This document shows, piece by piece, positions 1-8,907 of a DNA stretch of 64,000 bases; position 1 is the first letter of the stretch; each line of letters begins with the position of its first letter. The position numbers and the translations under genes are program-made. The notes beneath the pieces were generated by a model. The model made no database searches. It worked only from the letters and a program-made list of their open reading frames with translations, and had not been told where the DNA came from. The stretch is from Lacrimispora amygdalina (GTDB lineage Bacteria > Bacillota > Clostridia > Lachnospirales > Lachnospiraceae), in NCBI RefSeq assembly GCF_900205965.1, contig NZ_OAOF01000001.1, positions 62,001-126,000 on the forward strand. Reading direction: 5' to 3'.

Positions 1-566
1 GAAACAAACAGCACATCCTGGTTAAGTTCGTTTAACAGTTCCAGCATTTCCAACTGAAGAGTGTCTTTTAAAAATCCGTCCAGAGCAGAAAAAGGTTCAT
101 CAAGTAAAATCATCTCTGGTTTACATAAAAGCATCCGTGCCAGGGCCACGCGCTGCTGCTGGCCTCCTGACAGCTGGGACGGAAGACGTTTTTCCAGCCC
201 CTTAAGCTGAAACCGACTGATCTGTTCTAAAACCTGACTGCCAGTTTCCTTTCCCTTTCCTGTCAGGGCTATTTTCAGATTTTCCTCCACTGTCATGGTG
301 GGAAACAGTGCATAATTCTGAAAGAGATACCCGACGTGGCGGTCTCTTGCCGGCAGATTGATTCCTTTTTCTGAATCAAACAGCACTCTTTCGTTATGAA
401 TGATCCTGCCGCTGTCCGGTTTTTCAATGCCTGCCACACATTTTAATGTCATGCTTTTTCCGCAGCCGGAAGCCCCTAGTATTCCCATACAGCCGCCGTT
501 TGTTTCAAATTCCACATTGAGATGAAAACCGTGAAATTTTTTGTCTATCTTCACCTTCAGGGCCAT
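1..566 (-). CDS. modC: Molybdate ABC transporter ATP-binding protein ModC (partial, cut by window edge)
   Basis: ATPase of the molybdate importer, acting on the cytoplasmic face with ModB. About 188 N-terminal residues are visible. They contain Walker A (GASGCGKS), the Q-loop (FQNYALFP), the signature LSGGQQQRVALAR and Walker B (ILLDEPFSALD). The ATG is at 564-566, one base after the modB stop, so the two are translationally coupled. The C-terminal regulatory (TOBE/MOP-type) part lies outside the window, so its presence cannot be judged. ModC rather than a general ABC ATPase is assigned from the adjacent modB and modA. Confidence 0.88.
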   Translation of the reverse strand, partial: MALKVKIDKKFHGFHLNVEFETNGGCMGILGASGCGKSMTLKCVAGIEKPDSGRIIHNERVLFDSEKGINLPARDRHVGYLFQNYALFPTMTVEENLKIALTGKGKETGSQVLEQISRFQLKGLEKRLPSQLSGGQQQRVALARMLLCKPEMILLDEPFSALDGFLKDTLQLEMLELLNELNQDVLFV

Positions 567-567
567 A

Positions 568-1266
568 TTACATCCACCCGCTTCCATTCTTTCTATTTTT
601 CCCTGCAATCAGGTTCATAACAGCTACGATTACAAATGATAAAAGAATAATAACCACAACCCAGAATCCTGCTTTGTCCCAGTTTCCGGCTGTCACCTCC
701 GTGGCAATGGCCACTGATACCGTTCTCGTCTTTCCCAGAATATTTCCTGCCAGCATGGTGGTGGCTCCGTACTCTCCAATGGCTCTTGCAAAGGAGAGCA
801 CAGTTCCGGACGCCAGCCCGGGGGCTGCGATGGGAACCACAATTTTCCAGAAGATGGTTCTTTCCGACAGCCCCAGCGTTCGTCCTGCGTAAATCATTGT
901 TATATCTACCTGCTCAAATGCAGCTCTGGCGTTGCGGTACATAAGGGGAAAGGCTATGACAAATGCTGCCATAACACAGCCGGGCCAGGTCTGCACCAGC
1001 TTGATATCAAACCCTTCCAGAAGATACCTTCCAAACGGTCTTCGAAGGCTGAAAATTAAGAGAAGAAAAAATCCCGCCACAGTTGGAGGCAGCACGAGAG
1101 GGAGTGTAAGAATCCCATCTGCAATGGCTTTTGCCGTATTATTTAACTTCATAATCTGCCTGGCTGCCCCCACACCTAAAAAGAAAGTAAGTACAGTAGC
1201 CACAATTCCTGTTTTTATGGACAGATAAAGAGGACTCCAATCGATAGTTCTAACTAATTCCCCCAA
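568..1266 (-). CDS. modB: Molybdate ABC transporter permease ModB
   Basis: Membrane permease that passes molybdate from ModA to the cytoplasm. It has about five hydrophobic segments and the binding-protein-dependent loop 'EYGATTMLAGN', typical of ModB. A longer frame opens at 1323 and overlaps modA. The start proposed here is TTG at 1264-1266, because a GGAGG-type site (complement at 1276-1280) lies 9 bases upstream and the protein then begins LGELVRTIDWSPL, the usual ModB N-terminus (232 aa). It lies 28 bp downstream of modA and just ahead of modC in one operon. Confidence 0.9.
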   Translation of the reverse strand: MGELVRTIDWSPLYLSIKTGIVATVLTFFLGVGAARQIMKLNNTAKAIADGILTLPLVLPPTVAGFFLLLIFSLRRPFGRYLLEGFDIKLVQTWPGCVMAAFVIAFPLMYRNARAAFEQVDITMIYAGRTLGLSERTIFWKIVVPIAAPGLASGTVLSFARAIGEYGATTMLAGNILGKTRTVSVAIATEVTAGNWDKAGFWVVVIILLSFVIVAVMNLIAGKNRKNGSGWM

Positions 1267-1294
1267 TGGTTCCCACCTCCTTTTTGCCAATCTT

Positions 1295-2152
1295 CTATTG
1301 TGTATATTTAGAGAATCCCGCATCTGTAAAAAGCTTCATGACGCTCTCATCCTGCGTTAAATATTCCTTAAATTCTGCTGCCGCTTTCTTCTGATCTTCA
1401 CTGGCTTCCTGATCTTTGATTAAACCTACCGGATAAACAGCCGGATCAATCTTTGCTTTGTCCGCTTCTGCTATAATCTCCACTTTGTCCGCCATGGAAG
1501 CAGCATCAGTGGCATAAACCACTCCCACCTCATTGCTGCCTTCCGCAACTGCGGTTAAAACTGCGGTAACATTCGTACCTTCGTTAATCTCCATTTTCAT
1601 CACCTGATCCAGGATTCCCATATTTGTAAAGAGCTTTCTGGCATACTGTCCCACCGGTACATCTTCTCCTGCCAGTGCAAGGCTGGAAGCTGCCGTGATG
1701 TTGTCAAAACCTGTAACTGCTGTTTTTTCTCCCTTTGGTTTAATTAGAACAATCCGGTTCATAAGAAGGCTGGTATCGGAACCGTCCTCTACAAATCCTC
1801 CGTCTTTTAAAGCATTCATCTGTTTTGGTGCGGCGGAAAAGAAAACATCACACTGGGCACCTTCCTCAATCTGTTTCTGGAGCGTGCCTGAGCTGTCTGC
1901 ATTGTAAATAATTGTTACACCTGGGTGTCCGCTTTCATAACTCTCTTTTACTTTATCCATAGTGTTTTTCAGACTGGCCGCAATAAATACGTACACATCA
2001 ACAGACTCTGAATCCCCTGACTTAGTGCTCTGAACCGCAGCGACCGGTTCACCGGAAGCCGATTTGTCTCCTGCCGGACTGCATCCTGACAGGATTCCAG
2101 CCATCAGTGACGCTGCCACCAGAACCTGCAGCATGTTTTTTCCTCTTTTCAT
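1295..2152 (-). CDS. modA: Molybdate-binding lipoprotein ModA
   Basis: Extracytoplasmic solute-binding protein that captures molybdate or tungstate and delivers it to ModBC. The N-terminus is a lipoprotein signal (hydrophobic stretch then LSGC), so it is anchored to the membrane by a lipidated cysteine. The mature part shows the ModA pattern 'FIAASLKN', 'YNADSSGTLQKQIEEG', 'CDVFFSAAP'. The ATG at 2150-2152 is chosen because AGGAGG lies just upstream; an in-frame start at 2182 has no such site. It is the first gene of modABC. The 5' region carries phased repeats that look like an operator. Confidence 0.93.
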   Translation of the reverse strand: MKRGKNMLQVLVAASLMAGILSGCSPAGDKSASGEPVAAVQSTKSGDSESVDVYVFIAASLKNTMDKVKESYESGHPGVTIIYNADSSGTLQKQIEEGAQCDVFFSAAPKQMNALKDGGFVEDGSDTSLLMNRIVLIKPKGEKTAVTGFDNITAASSLALAGEDVPVGQYARKLFTNMGILDQVMKMEINEGTNVTAVLTAVAEGSNEVGVVYATDAASMADKVEIIAEADKAKIDPAVYPVGLIKDQEASEDQKKAAAEFKEYLTQDESVMKLFTDAGFSKYTQ

Positions 2153-2213
2153 ATTTTTTCCTCCTATTTTTAAGACAGACAATCCACAAAGGGATTCCCT
2201 GATTCTTTAGTGC

Positions 2214-2253
2214 TCTGTTTTGTTCTGTTTCGTTCGGTTTTGTAATTATTTGT
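2214..2253. promoter_or_regulatory. Helically phased 10-bp direct repeats upstream of modA
   Basis: Three back-to-back 10-bp units are visible: TCTGTTTTGT (2214-2223), TCTGTTTCGT (2224-2233) and TCGGTTTTGT (2234-2243). A weak fourth (AATTATTTGT) follows. The 10-bp period places each unit on the same face of the helix. The array lies between modA and the divergent regulator gene, so it is a likely binding site for that regulator (inference). AAACGAACCA at 2261-2270 is a partial inverted copy. Confidence 0.5.
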
Positions 2254-2430
2254 ATATTTTAAACGAACCATAATTAAAAGTCAATATCCCACATTCTTTA
2301 GATTATTTCTTATTTTCCATATATTATTAGATAATTTTTTTAAACATATCAACTCTTCATCATGATTGACAAAAAATTAGTCCTGTTATAACATATCAAA
2401 TAATGAGTACAGAAAAAAAGAGGTTCAGGC

Positions 2431-3408
2431 ATGGAAAAAATATACAGGCCACAGGAAGTGGCGGATCAGCTGAAAATCAAGAAAACAACCGTATACGAAT
2501 TAATAAAACGGGGAGAATTAAAATCTTCAAAAGTGGGCAAACAGATCCGCATCAGCCAGGAACAGTTAGATGAATATCTCACAAGAACAACCCAGTCCGG
2601 TCAGGACTCCGGCCTTACCGCCGTGCTTCCTCCCGTCATGGACATCCCCAGATTCCACGCCGACCAGGCCAGCAGACAGGTGGATTACCTTCTTAACTCA
2701 AACGGGCTGATTATAAACAGCCAGGAATCCAGAATGGTAGAACTGCTCCGCAGTCTGTTAACCAGTAAGGTAAACAGCCTTCCACTCCTTCATTCCTATA
2801 TGAATGATTACAACAGCCTGTATTCCCTGTATTATGGGAAAACCCATATGGCACTGACCTGCGTTTGTTTTCAGCAGTTCGAGGAACGAATCAGCCAGAT
2901 CAGTCATTTTCTGCCCGGTACCGAGGCTGCTGTTATTCATATCTGCACGTTAAAAACAGGCTTTTATGTTCAAAAAGGTAACCCGAAAAATATAAAAAGC
3001 GAAATGGATTTATGCCGACCTGACATCAGATTTTTAAACCGTGAGAAGGGCAACGGCTTACGGATTTATCTGGATCAGCTTTTGTCAGAGCAAAAAACAG
3101 ACAGGTCCTTCAATCCGGATTCCCGAGATGAAAGCCTGTCCCATATGTCTTCTGCCAATGCTGTTGCTTCCGGACTTTATGATATCAGCATGGGAGATCT
3201 TTCCCATCTGACTTCCTATCCGCAGCTGGATTTTATACCGTTCAAGGATGCATCCATGGATCTTGTAATCGTTAAGTCCTCGTTAGAGCAGCCGGCATTT
3301 TCAGCTATCCTTGAAACAATTAATTCCAGGGAATTTAAAGACAGTCTCCTGCATTTTAACGGTTATGAAAACAGACACACAGGAGACATCCTTTTTACAA
3401 CCCCTTAG
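2431..3408 (+). CDS. HTH regulator with periplasmic-binding-like (molybdate-type) domain
   Basis: Probable molybdate-responsive transcription factor. Residues 1-50 form an excisionase/MerR-like winged HTH (RPQEVADQLKIKKTTVYELI ... KVGKQIRISQEQLDEYL). Residues about 85-320 resemble the PBP-like ligand domain found in one-component regulators related to ModE/ModA, ending in 'LVIVKSSLEQPAFSAILETI'. It is divergent from modABC, which supports control of molybdate uptake. The family pairing of this HTH with a PBP-like domain is known; the ligand is inferred from position only. Its 3' end overlaps the convergent MFS gene by 4 bp. Confidence 0.8.
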   Translation: MEKIYRPQEVADQLKIKKTTVYELIKRGELKSSKVGKQIRISQEQLDEYLTRTTQSGQDSGLTAVLPPVMDIPRFHADQASRQVDYLLNSNGLIINSQESRMVELLRSLLTSKVNSLPLLHSYMNDYNSLYSLYYGKTHMALTCVCFQQFEERISQISHFLPGTEAAVIHICTLKTGFYVQKGNPKNIKSEMDLCRPDIRFLNREKGNGLRIYLDQLLSEQKTDRSFNPDSRDESLSHMSSANAVASGLYDISMGDLSHLTSYPQLDFIPFKDASMDLVIVKSSLEQPAFSAILETINSREFKDSLLHFNGYENRHTGDILFTTP

Positions 3409-4559
3409 ACCGATGCTTTCTTTAATCGGAAGATCACAAAGAATACGCCTCCCAGGGCACACAGTCCCCCGCCCCAGAGCATGGCGCTGGAAAGACTGGC
3501 TGCTGCTGCCTTTCCAAATATAAGGTTCGTTCCTACTCCACAGGCCTCTCCTATTACTGCATAGATGCTCAGTACCGTGGCACGGTCTGCCAACGTGACC
3601 TGGCGGTTTTGCAGCTCTGCCTTAAACGGTCCGAAAAGAGAAGAAGCAAGCCTTAGAAGAATAATGCAGAGAACGGAAAGAACACCGCTCCTGGTCCCGG
3701 AAAGAATCAGGCAGGAGATCCCACCGCCAAAAAACAGGGTGATAGCAAATGAAAGGATTCCCATTTTCCTGTTCAGCCAGAACGACCATACACCGCCTGC
3801 CATTCCTGCCAATGTAACCAGGATATAGACGATGCCCATTGTCTTTGGTTCCATCCTGCATTTTACATACTGCAGCTGATTTAGAAATACAGTAATTGTC
3901 TGATTCGTCTCCTCAAGGAGTGTAATCCCCACCATCCCCAGCAGAAAATACCGGTCTTTTATCACTTCCAGAAAGACAGGAATAAAACGGGTTCTGCTTC
4001 TTCTCTCTCTCTCCTGCTCTTTCACCTCTTTTAATCCAAATACAAGTACGGCTGCCGCACCATAAGCAGCCATGGTAAGAAAGCCTGCCAGTCTGTAATT
4101 CGTTCCAATGAAAAGTGAGTAGGAAAGAGAGGCAGTCAGAAGCCCTGCCATGCCAAAAGACTGATAAATACCAAATACCTTCTGGCTTTCCCCTTCCCGG
4201 CTGGAAAGATAAAGGATACTTATGTCACAGCCTGACATCCCTGCCATAACAACACTGAGCAGCACCCTCTCAAGCAAAAATCCCCCGAATCCATCCGCTT
4301 TCCAGAACACCACCTTGGAAACAAAATAAACAGCACAGGTGATAATCATGGTTTTTCTATAGCCGATCCGGTCCGCCAACACTCCCCATGGCATCTCCAG
4401 TGCGATACAAAGAGCAAGGGAAATGCTTTCAATAATAGTAATCTCAAATACACTGACACCCGCTGCCTGTCTGTAAAGAGTTGCCACGGGTCCATAAAAT
4501 ACCAGTCCCTGTAAAAAGGAAATGGCATAAAGCAAATATATATTCTGTCTATATTTCAT
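3405..4559 (-). CDS. MFS transporter
   Basis: Inner-membrane carrier of the major facilitator superfamily, 384 aa with about 12 hydrophobic segments. The loop between segments 2 and 3 shows the MFS signature form 'GVLADRIGYRKTMII'. The charged cytoplasmic loop (KEVKEQERERRSRTR, around residue 180) separates the two six-helix halves. Start ATG at 4559 is preceded by GGAG. The substrate cannot be told from sequence; many relatives are annotated as drug exporters. It is a single gene convergent with the molybdate-type regulator and divergent from the antiporter gene. Confidence 0.85.
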   Translation of the reverse strand: MKYRQNIYLLYAISFLQGLVFYGPVATLYRQAAGVSVFEITIIESISLALCIALEMPWGVLADRIGYRKTMIITCAVYFVSKVVFWKADGFGGFLLERVLLSVVMAGMSGCDISILYLSSREGESQKVFGIYQSFGMAGLLTASLSYSLFIGTNYRLAGFLTMAAYGAAAVLVFGLKEVKEQERERRSRTRFIPVFLEVIKDRYFLLGMVGITLLEETNQTITVFLNQLQYVKCRMEPKTMGIVYILVTLAGMAGGVWSFWLNRKMGILSFAITLFFGGGISCLILSGTRSGVLSVLCIILLRLASSLFGPFKAELQNRQVTLADRATVLSIYAVIGEACGVGTNLIFGKAAAASLSSAMLWGGGLCALGGVFFVIFRLKKASV

Positions 4560-4750
4560 ATTTTCTCCAATAATCCATATTTAGTAGTTAAAAGCATTAA
4601 AAATAAGCTCTGCCTGGACAGCGCCTTTTTAATCAATATTTATTCAACTTTTTCTACGTGGGATCATATGATGAGAAAATAGATAACGGCATATACATGC
4701 CCTCCGGCTTTCGTGAATTTTAATTGCAGACAGTATATCATAAAACCTGA

Positions 4751-4812
4751 TTACTGTAAAGAATCTGCCGTCTTTATTGACATTTGACAGTAATGTAAAA
4801 CAGGAGTAATAT
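4751..4812 (+). promoter_or_regulatory. Sigma-A promoter with overlapping inverted repeat
   Basis: TTGACA (4784-4789), a 17-bp spacer and TAATAT (4807-4812) form a near-consensus promoter about 40 bp before the antiporter start. An exact 7-bp inverted repeat, TTACTGT (4751-4757) and ACAGTAA (4787-4793), overlaps the -35 element and may be an operator. The rest of 4560-4750 shows no gene. Confidence 0.55.
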
Positions 4813-4852
4813 GTTTTTGTTAATCTTATATAAATTATAAGGAGGGGTTTGT

Positions 4853-6094
4853 ATGAATTACAGTTTCTTACTGAATCTAACCATGATTCTTTTAAGCACA
4901 AAGGTTTTAGGTCTTGTTACAAGGAAATTCCATATGCCTCAGGTGGTGGGTGCACTCTTAGCCGGAGTCATTCTTGGACCTGCCATGCTGGGCACGCTTC
5001 ATGAAACCGAATTTCTTGATAAACTGGCAGAAATCGGTGTAATTGTTCTCATGTTTTGTGCCGGTCTGGAGACAGATACCAAAGAATTAATGAAAAGTGG
5101 AAAATCAGCATTTATCATCGCACTTATTGGCGTCATCGTGCCTTTGATCGGTGGCTTTTGGGTGGCTGAATACTTTAACCGGCCCGACAGAATCCCTTCC
5201 GATGCCTCCTGCCCGCTTTTTTTGCAAAATATGTTTATCGGGGTCATTCTGACTGCCACTTCCGTAAGCATTACAGCCGAAACCCTAAAAGAGATCGGTA
5301 AAATTAAAACTCATTCAGGCAATGCCATACTGGGAGCAGCCATCATTGATGATGTGCTGGGAATTATTGCACTCACCATTATTTCCAGTACAACTGATCC
5401 GAACGTCAATCTGTTTGCTGTTTTATTTAAAATTGCCGCATTCTTTGTCTTTTCTGCTGTTGGCGGTGCACTGATCTTTCATGTTTATTCCCGCTGGAGC
5501 AACCATGCCGAACGCGGGTTACAGCGTCATGTCATAGCCGCTTTTTCTCTCTGTCTTCTCATGTCTTACATAGCGGAACACTTTTTTGGTGTCGCTGATA
5601 TTACAGGCGCCTATATCGCAGGCATTATCATTTCCAACACCCAGAAATCCCACTTTTTGACTTCAAAATTTGACACTTTATCCTATCTTCTGCTCTCACC
5701 GGTATTCTTTGCCAGCATTGGTCTGAAGGTAGAACTTCCTCCCATGACACCTGCTATCGTTCTTTTTGCTATATTTCTTACCCTTACTGCTATTTTAACA
5801 AAAGTAATCGGCTGCGGAATCGGGGCAAAAATTGGCGGGTATAAGAATTATCAGAGCATCCGGATCGGAGTGGGAATGATCTCCAGAGGGGAAGTTGCCC
5901 TCATTGTGGCAGGAAAAGGACAGCAGCTTGGTCTTTTAAGCGGAGATTTTATTGGCCCGGTAGTTCTTGTTGTCATTATCACTACTGTTATCACTCCGAT
6001 CTTGTTAAAACCGGTCTTTCAGATTGGACCCTCAGTCCCCTTTACAGAAACACGGCTGGGCGAAAGTTACGAAGAAGTTTCTAAATACCGGTGA
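4853..6094 (+). CDS. Cation:proton antiporter (CPA2 / Kef-type)
   Basis: Membrane exchanger that swaps Na+ or K+ for H+. The 413 residues form a Na_H_Exchanger domain with about 12 membrane segments. Recognisable parts are 'RKFHMPQVVGALLAGVILGP' at the N-terminus and the family ion-site motif 'GAAIIDDVLGIIAL' (paired aspartates). No C-terminal TrkA-N domain is present, so it is the short form. The ATG follows AAGGAGG. The next genes downstream are a DUF1538 membrane protein and a PII-like protein on the same strand, 112 bp away and with their own possible control site. Confidence 0.88.
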   Translation: MNYSFLLNLTMILLSTKVLGLVTRKFHMPQVVGALLAGVILGPAMLGTLHETEFLDKLAEIGVIVLMFCAGLETDTKELMKSGKSAFIIALIGVIVPLIGGFWVAEYFNRPDRIPSDASCPLFLQNMFIGVILTATSVSITAETLKEIGKIKTHSGNAILGAAIIDDVLGIIALTIISSTTDPNVNLFAVLFKIAAFFVFSAVGGALIFHVYSRWSNHAERGLQRHVIAAFSLCLLMSYIAEHFFGVADITGAYIAGIIISNTQKSHFLTSKFDTLSYLLLSPVFFASIGLKVELPPMTPAIVLFAIFLTLTAILTKVIGCGIGAKIGGYKNYQSIRIGVGMISRGEVALIVAGKGQQLGLLSGDFIGPVVLVVIITTVITPILLKPVFQIGPSVPFTETRLGESYEEVSKYR

Positions 6095-6120
6095 ATGATT
6101 TTCACCGCTTTGGCCGATTT

Positions 6121-6138
6121 TAGTTGCAATCGCAACTA
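6121..6138. promoter_or_regulatory. Palindrome upstream of the DUF1538 gene
   Basis: TAGTTGC (6121-6127) and GCAACTA (6132-6138) form a perfect 7-bp inverted repeat with a 4-bp centre. A good -10 hexamer, TATGAT, sits at 6143-6148, so the palindrome lies where a regulator would overlap the promoter. Between this and the start there are three GGTC-containing half sites (from 6160, 6174 and 6187). A second short hairpin (CGGTGAA/TTCACCG, 6089-6107) spans the antiporter stop codon. Confidence 0.45.
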
Positions 6139-6206
6139 TCTTTATGATACACTTAATATGGTCTGACCAAAAAGGTCAAATAAAACGGTCAACAGGAGGT
6201 ATTCAC

Positions 6207-7751
6207 TTGAATCAAAAATTAAAGGAAAAAATTATTGAATCCCTTTCATCTGTACTGCCCGTTACATGCATTGTGCTGATTTTGTGTATAACAATTACAC
6301 CTATGCCGCTTGATCCGCTGATGCTGTTTCTGGTAGGTGCAGCCTTACTCATTGTCGGAATGGGCTTATTTACACTGGGTGTGGATATGTCCATGATGAT
6401 CATTGGAGAGAAAGCAGGAAACCAGCTGGCAAAATCAAAAAAAATTCCCCTGATTATTTTCGCATGCTTTATGATTGGTTTTATCATTACAATCGCGGAA
6501 CCAGACCTACAGATTCTGGCAGGACAGACTCCTGCCGTGCCTGATCTGGTGCTGGTTGTTTGTGTAGCAGCCGGTGTGGGACTTTTCCTTGCTCTGGCTT
6601 TTTTAAGAACCTTGTTCGGATGGAATTTATCCAGACTTCTTTTGATTTGCTATGGAATCCTGTTTATTATGGTATTCTTTGTTCCCAAGGATTTTCTGGC
6701 CGTAGCCTTTGACTCTGGAGGGGTAACCACCGGGCCAATTACCGTTCCATTTATCATGGCTCTGGGAGTGGGACTTTCCTCCATCGGCAGAAGCAGTAAG
6801 AATTCAGGCAGTAACAGCTTTGGACTGGTGGCACTCTGCTCAATAGGTCCAATTCTCTCCGTGATGATACTGGGGATATTCTATGGCTCCTCAGCCAGCA
6901 GTTATGAGCCTGCGGTAATCCCTGCCATCAGCAATTCCCAGGATTTGTGGCTGGCTTTCCAGCATGAATTTCCTGATTATGCAAAAGAAGTTTTTCTGGC
7001 CCTGTTACCTGTATTTGCTTTTTTTATGATCTTCCAGATATTCCTTTTAAAGCTCAGGAGGAGACAGATGATTAAAATACTGATGGGAATGATGTATTCC
7101 TATCTTGGACTCACACTTTTTTTAACCGGCGTTAACGTAGGATTTATGCCGGCAGGAAATTACCTGGGAAAACAGCTTGCCGCTCTTACCTATAACTGGA
7201 TTATGGTTCCCATCGGCATGCTCATCGGTTACTATATTGTCAAAGCAGAACCCGCTGTTCTAGTATTAAATAAACAGGTAGAGGAAGTAACAGGAGGCGC
7301 CATTTCCGAAAAAACCATGATGACCGGATTATCCATGGGTATGGCTATTTCCCTTGGATTATCCGTTATCCGAATTTTAACAGGACTTCCCCTTCTTGCA
7401 GTTTTAATTCCCGGATATGCATTGGCTTTAGGTCTTTCCTTTGTTGTACCGCCTATCTTTACATCAATTGCATTTGACTCAGGAGGTGTGGCTTCCGGTC
7501 CCATGACAGCCACCTTCCTGCTGCCCTTTGCAATGGGTGCATGTGAAGCAACCGGCGGAAATATCGTGACGGATGCGTTTGGTATCGTTGCCATGATCGC
7601 CATGACACCATTAATTACCATTCAATTAATCGGCGTAATGTATTATTTTAAAACCAAAAGATCCAATTCTCTTGCTGATACTCCAGCCATTGATATGGAT
7701 CTGGAATTTATAGAACTGGGAAAGGAGGAGGCAGATGACTTCCAATCATAA
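6207..7751 (+). CDS. DUF1538 membrane protein (two repeats)
   Basis: Polytopic membrane protein of the DUF1538 family, function not established; it is predicted to be a transporter. The two halves each contain the same motif, 'FDSGGVTTGP' and 'FDSGGVASGP', which reveals an internal duplication. The frame opens at 6144, but AGGAGG at 6194-6199 points to TTG at 6207-6209, giving 514 aa. The last 17 bp overlap the following PII-like gene. This tight pairing suggests that the PII-like protein gates or senses the state of the transporter, as GlnK does for AmtB (analogy, not shown). Confidence 0.82.
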   Translation: MNQKLKEKIIESLSSVLPVTCIVLILCITITPMPLDPLMLFLVGAALLIVGMGLFTLGVDMSMMIIGEKAGNQLAKSKKIPLIIFACFMIGFIITIAEPDLQILAGQTPAVPDLVLVVCVAAGVGLFLALAFLRTLFGWNLSRLLLICYGILFIMVFFVPKDFLAVAFDSGGVTTGPITVPFIMALGVGLSSIGRSSKNSGSNSFGLVALCSIGPILSVMILGIFYGSSASSYEPAVIPAISNSQDLWLAFQHEFPDYAKEVFLALLPVFAFFMIFQIFLLKLRRRQMIKILMGMMYSYLGLTLFLTGVNVGFMPAGNYLGKQLAALTYNWIMVPIGMLIGYYIVKAEPAVLVLNKQVEEVTGGAISEKTMMTGLSMGMAISLGLSVIRILTGLPLLAVLIPGYALALGLSFVVPPIFTSIAFDSGGVASGPMTATFLLPFAMGACEATGGNIVTDAFGIVAMIAMTPLITIQLIGVMYYFKTKRSNSLADTPAIDMDLEFIELGKEEADDFQS

Positions 7752-8445
7752 AGTTTACTGGATTACTGCTATTGTGGACCGTGGAAAAGGGGAAAAAGCA
7801 GCTTCCGTTTTTAAAGAATATCAACAGGAACTGCTCCTTCATGTCCGTGGACACGGAACAGCAAGCTCTGCAATTAAAGATTGTCTGGGACTTGACGAAC
7901 CCGAGAAAGATCTGATAATCGGGATAGTTGATCAATCAGCAGCCGGAGCACTGTTACCCAAGCTTCATAAAAAAATGGATCTTGATAAACCGGGTGCCGG
8001 CATTGTATTTACCCTCTCTCTTTCCGGAATCAGCGCCGCGGCTTCTGCTCTTTTAACGTCCAGTGAAGCCGGCAGCACAAACCATTTATCTACAGAATAT
8101 TACAAGGAGGAACATCCGATGTCAGATACAAACGCATATGAATTAATTGCATCCGTCATTCAGGCAGACCTTTCAAATCCCATTATGGATGCAGCCCGGA
8201 ATGCAGGCTGTAAAGGTGGTACACTCATCAAAGCAAGAGAACTTGGCAGCGATTCCAGCAAAAGGCTGTTTGGATTAACCTTATCAAATGAGAAAGAGAT
8301 TCTTCTTATGCTGGTACCTAAAAAAGACAAACAGGCGATACTGAAATCCATATGCGAAACTGTGTTAAAGGAAACAGGAGAACATGCCATCGCATTCTCT
8401 CTCCCCGTCGATACGGTGGCAGGAATCAACACTCTGATGAAATAA
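7735..8445 (+). CDS. Tandem PII-like (GlnB-family) protein
   Basis: Soluble protein of 236 aa made of two PII-like halves. Residues 1-105 end in 'KPGAGIVFTLSLSGISAAAS', and residues 130-236 carry 'NAGCKGGTLIKARELG' and end 'FSLPVDTVAGI', the typical PII strand order. Classical T-loop uridylylation tyrosine motifs are not evident. It starts inside the DUF1538 gene after AAGGAGGAGG, so the two are co-expressed. Likely role: nucleotide- or ion-dependent control of the DUF1538 protein. Ligand unknown. Confidence 0.75.
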   Translation: MTSNHKVYWITAIVDRGKGEKAASVFKEYQQELLLHVRGHGTASSAIKDCLGLDEPEKDLIIGIVDQSAAGALLPKLHKKMDLDKPGAGIVFTLSLSGISAAASALLTSSEAGSTNHLSTEYYKEEHPMSDTNAYELIASVIQADLSNPIMDAARNAGCKGGTLIKARELGSDSSKRLFGLTLSNEKEILLMLVPKKDKQAILKSICETVLKETGEHAIAFSLPVDTVAGINTLMK

Positions 8446-8459
8446 CAGTCCTCCATTTC

Positions 8460-8507
8460 TTGACACTGCGGCTTTCTGCTTTTATAATATATGTATTACA
8501 TTTGTAA
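8460..8507 (+). promoter_or_regulatory. Consensus promoter with BlaI/MecI-type operator
   Basis: TTGACA (8460-8465), an exact 17-bp spacer and TATAAT (8483-8488) form a perfect sigma-A promoter. TTACATTTGTAA (8496-8507) lies 7 bp downstream and is a 5+5 palindrome that matches the known TACA-N2-TGTA core of BlaI/MecI operators. It covers the expected transcription start, so BlaI should repress its own operon. Confidence 0.85.
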
Positions 8508-8523
8508 GAACAGGAGAATGAGT

Positions 8524-8907
8524 ATGAACCGCCTTCCGCAAATTTCTGAAGCAGAATATGAAGTGATGAAGGTACTTTGGAGGTATGCTCCAATCAGCAC
8601 CAACGAAGTAACCGAAAAGCTGACCCAGACAACTGACTGGAATCCCAAGACGATTCACACGCTGTTGAAAAGGCTGGTTCAAAAGGGGGCTGCTACCTAT
8701 ACCAAAGAAAGCCGTGTGTTTATTTATACCCCTCTTATTCAGGAAAAGGACTATCTGAAAAAGGAAAACAACCATTTTTTAAACCGGTTTTACAATGGCA
8801 AACTATCCGGTATGGTTTCCAGCTACATTAATAGCAATCATTTATCTGAAGAGGACCTGGCGGAGCTTAAAAAGCTTCTTTTTAAAGAACAGGAGGAAGA
8901 ATCATGA
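8524..8907 (+). CDS. blaI: BlaI/MecI-family repressor
   Basis: Winged-helix DNA-binding repressor of beta-lactam resistance genes, cleaved when the BlaR1 sensor is acylated (family knowledge). The 127 aa begin MNRLPQISEAEYEVMKVLW, the family hallmark, and include 'NPKTIHTLLKRLVQKGA' as recognition region. Earlier in-frame starts exist at 8491 and 8518; ATG 8524 is chosen because AGGAG ends 7 bases upstream. It overlaps blaR1 by 4 bp (ATGA). The operator directly upstream indicates autoregulation, and a matching site lies before the PBP operon at 15.8 kb. Confidence 0.92.
   Translation: MNRLPQISEAEYEVMKVLWRYAPISTNEVTEKLTQTTDWNPKTIHTLLKRLVQKGAATYTKESRVFIYTPLIQEKDYLKKENNHFLNRFYNGKLSGMVSSYINSNHLSEEDLAELKKLLFKEQEEES

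Noticed and set aside
4644..4901. 85-codon minus-strand frame before the antiporter
   Set aside because: Overlaps the promoter and start of the antiporter gene, has no ribosome site and no recognisable protein pattern.
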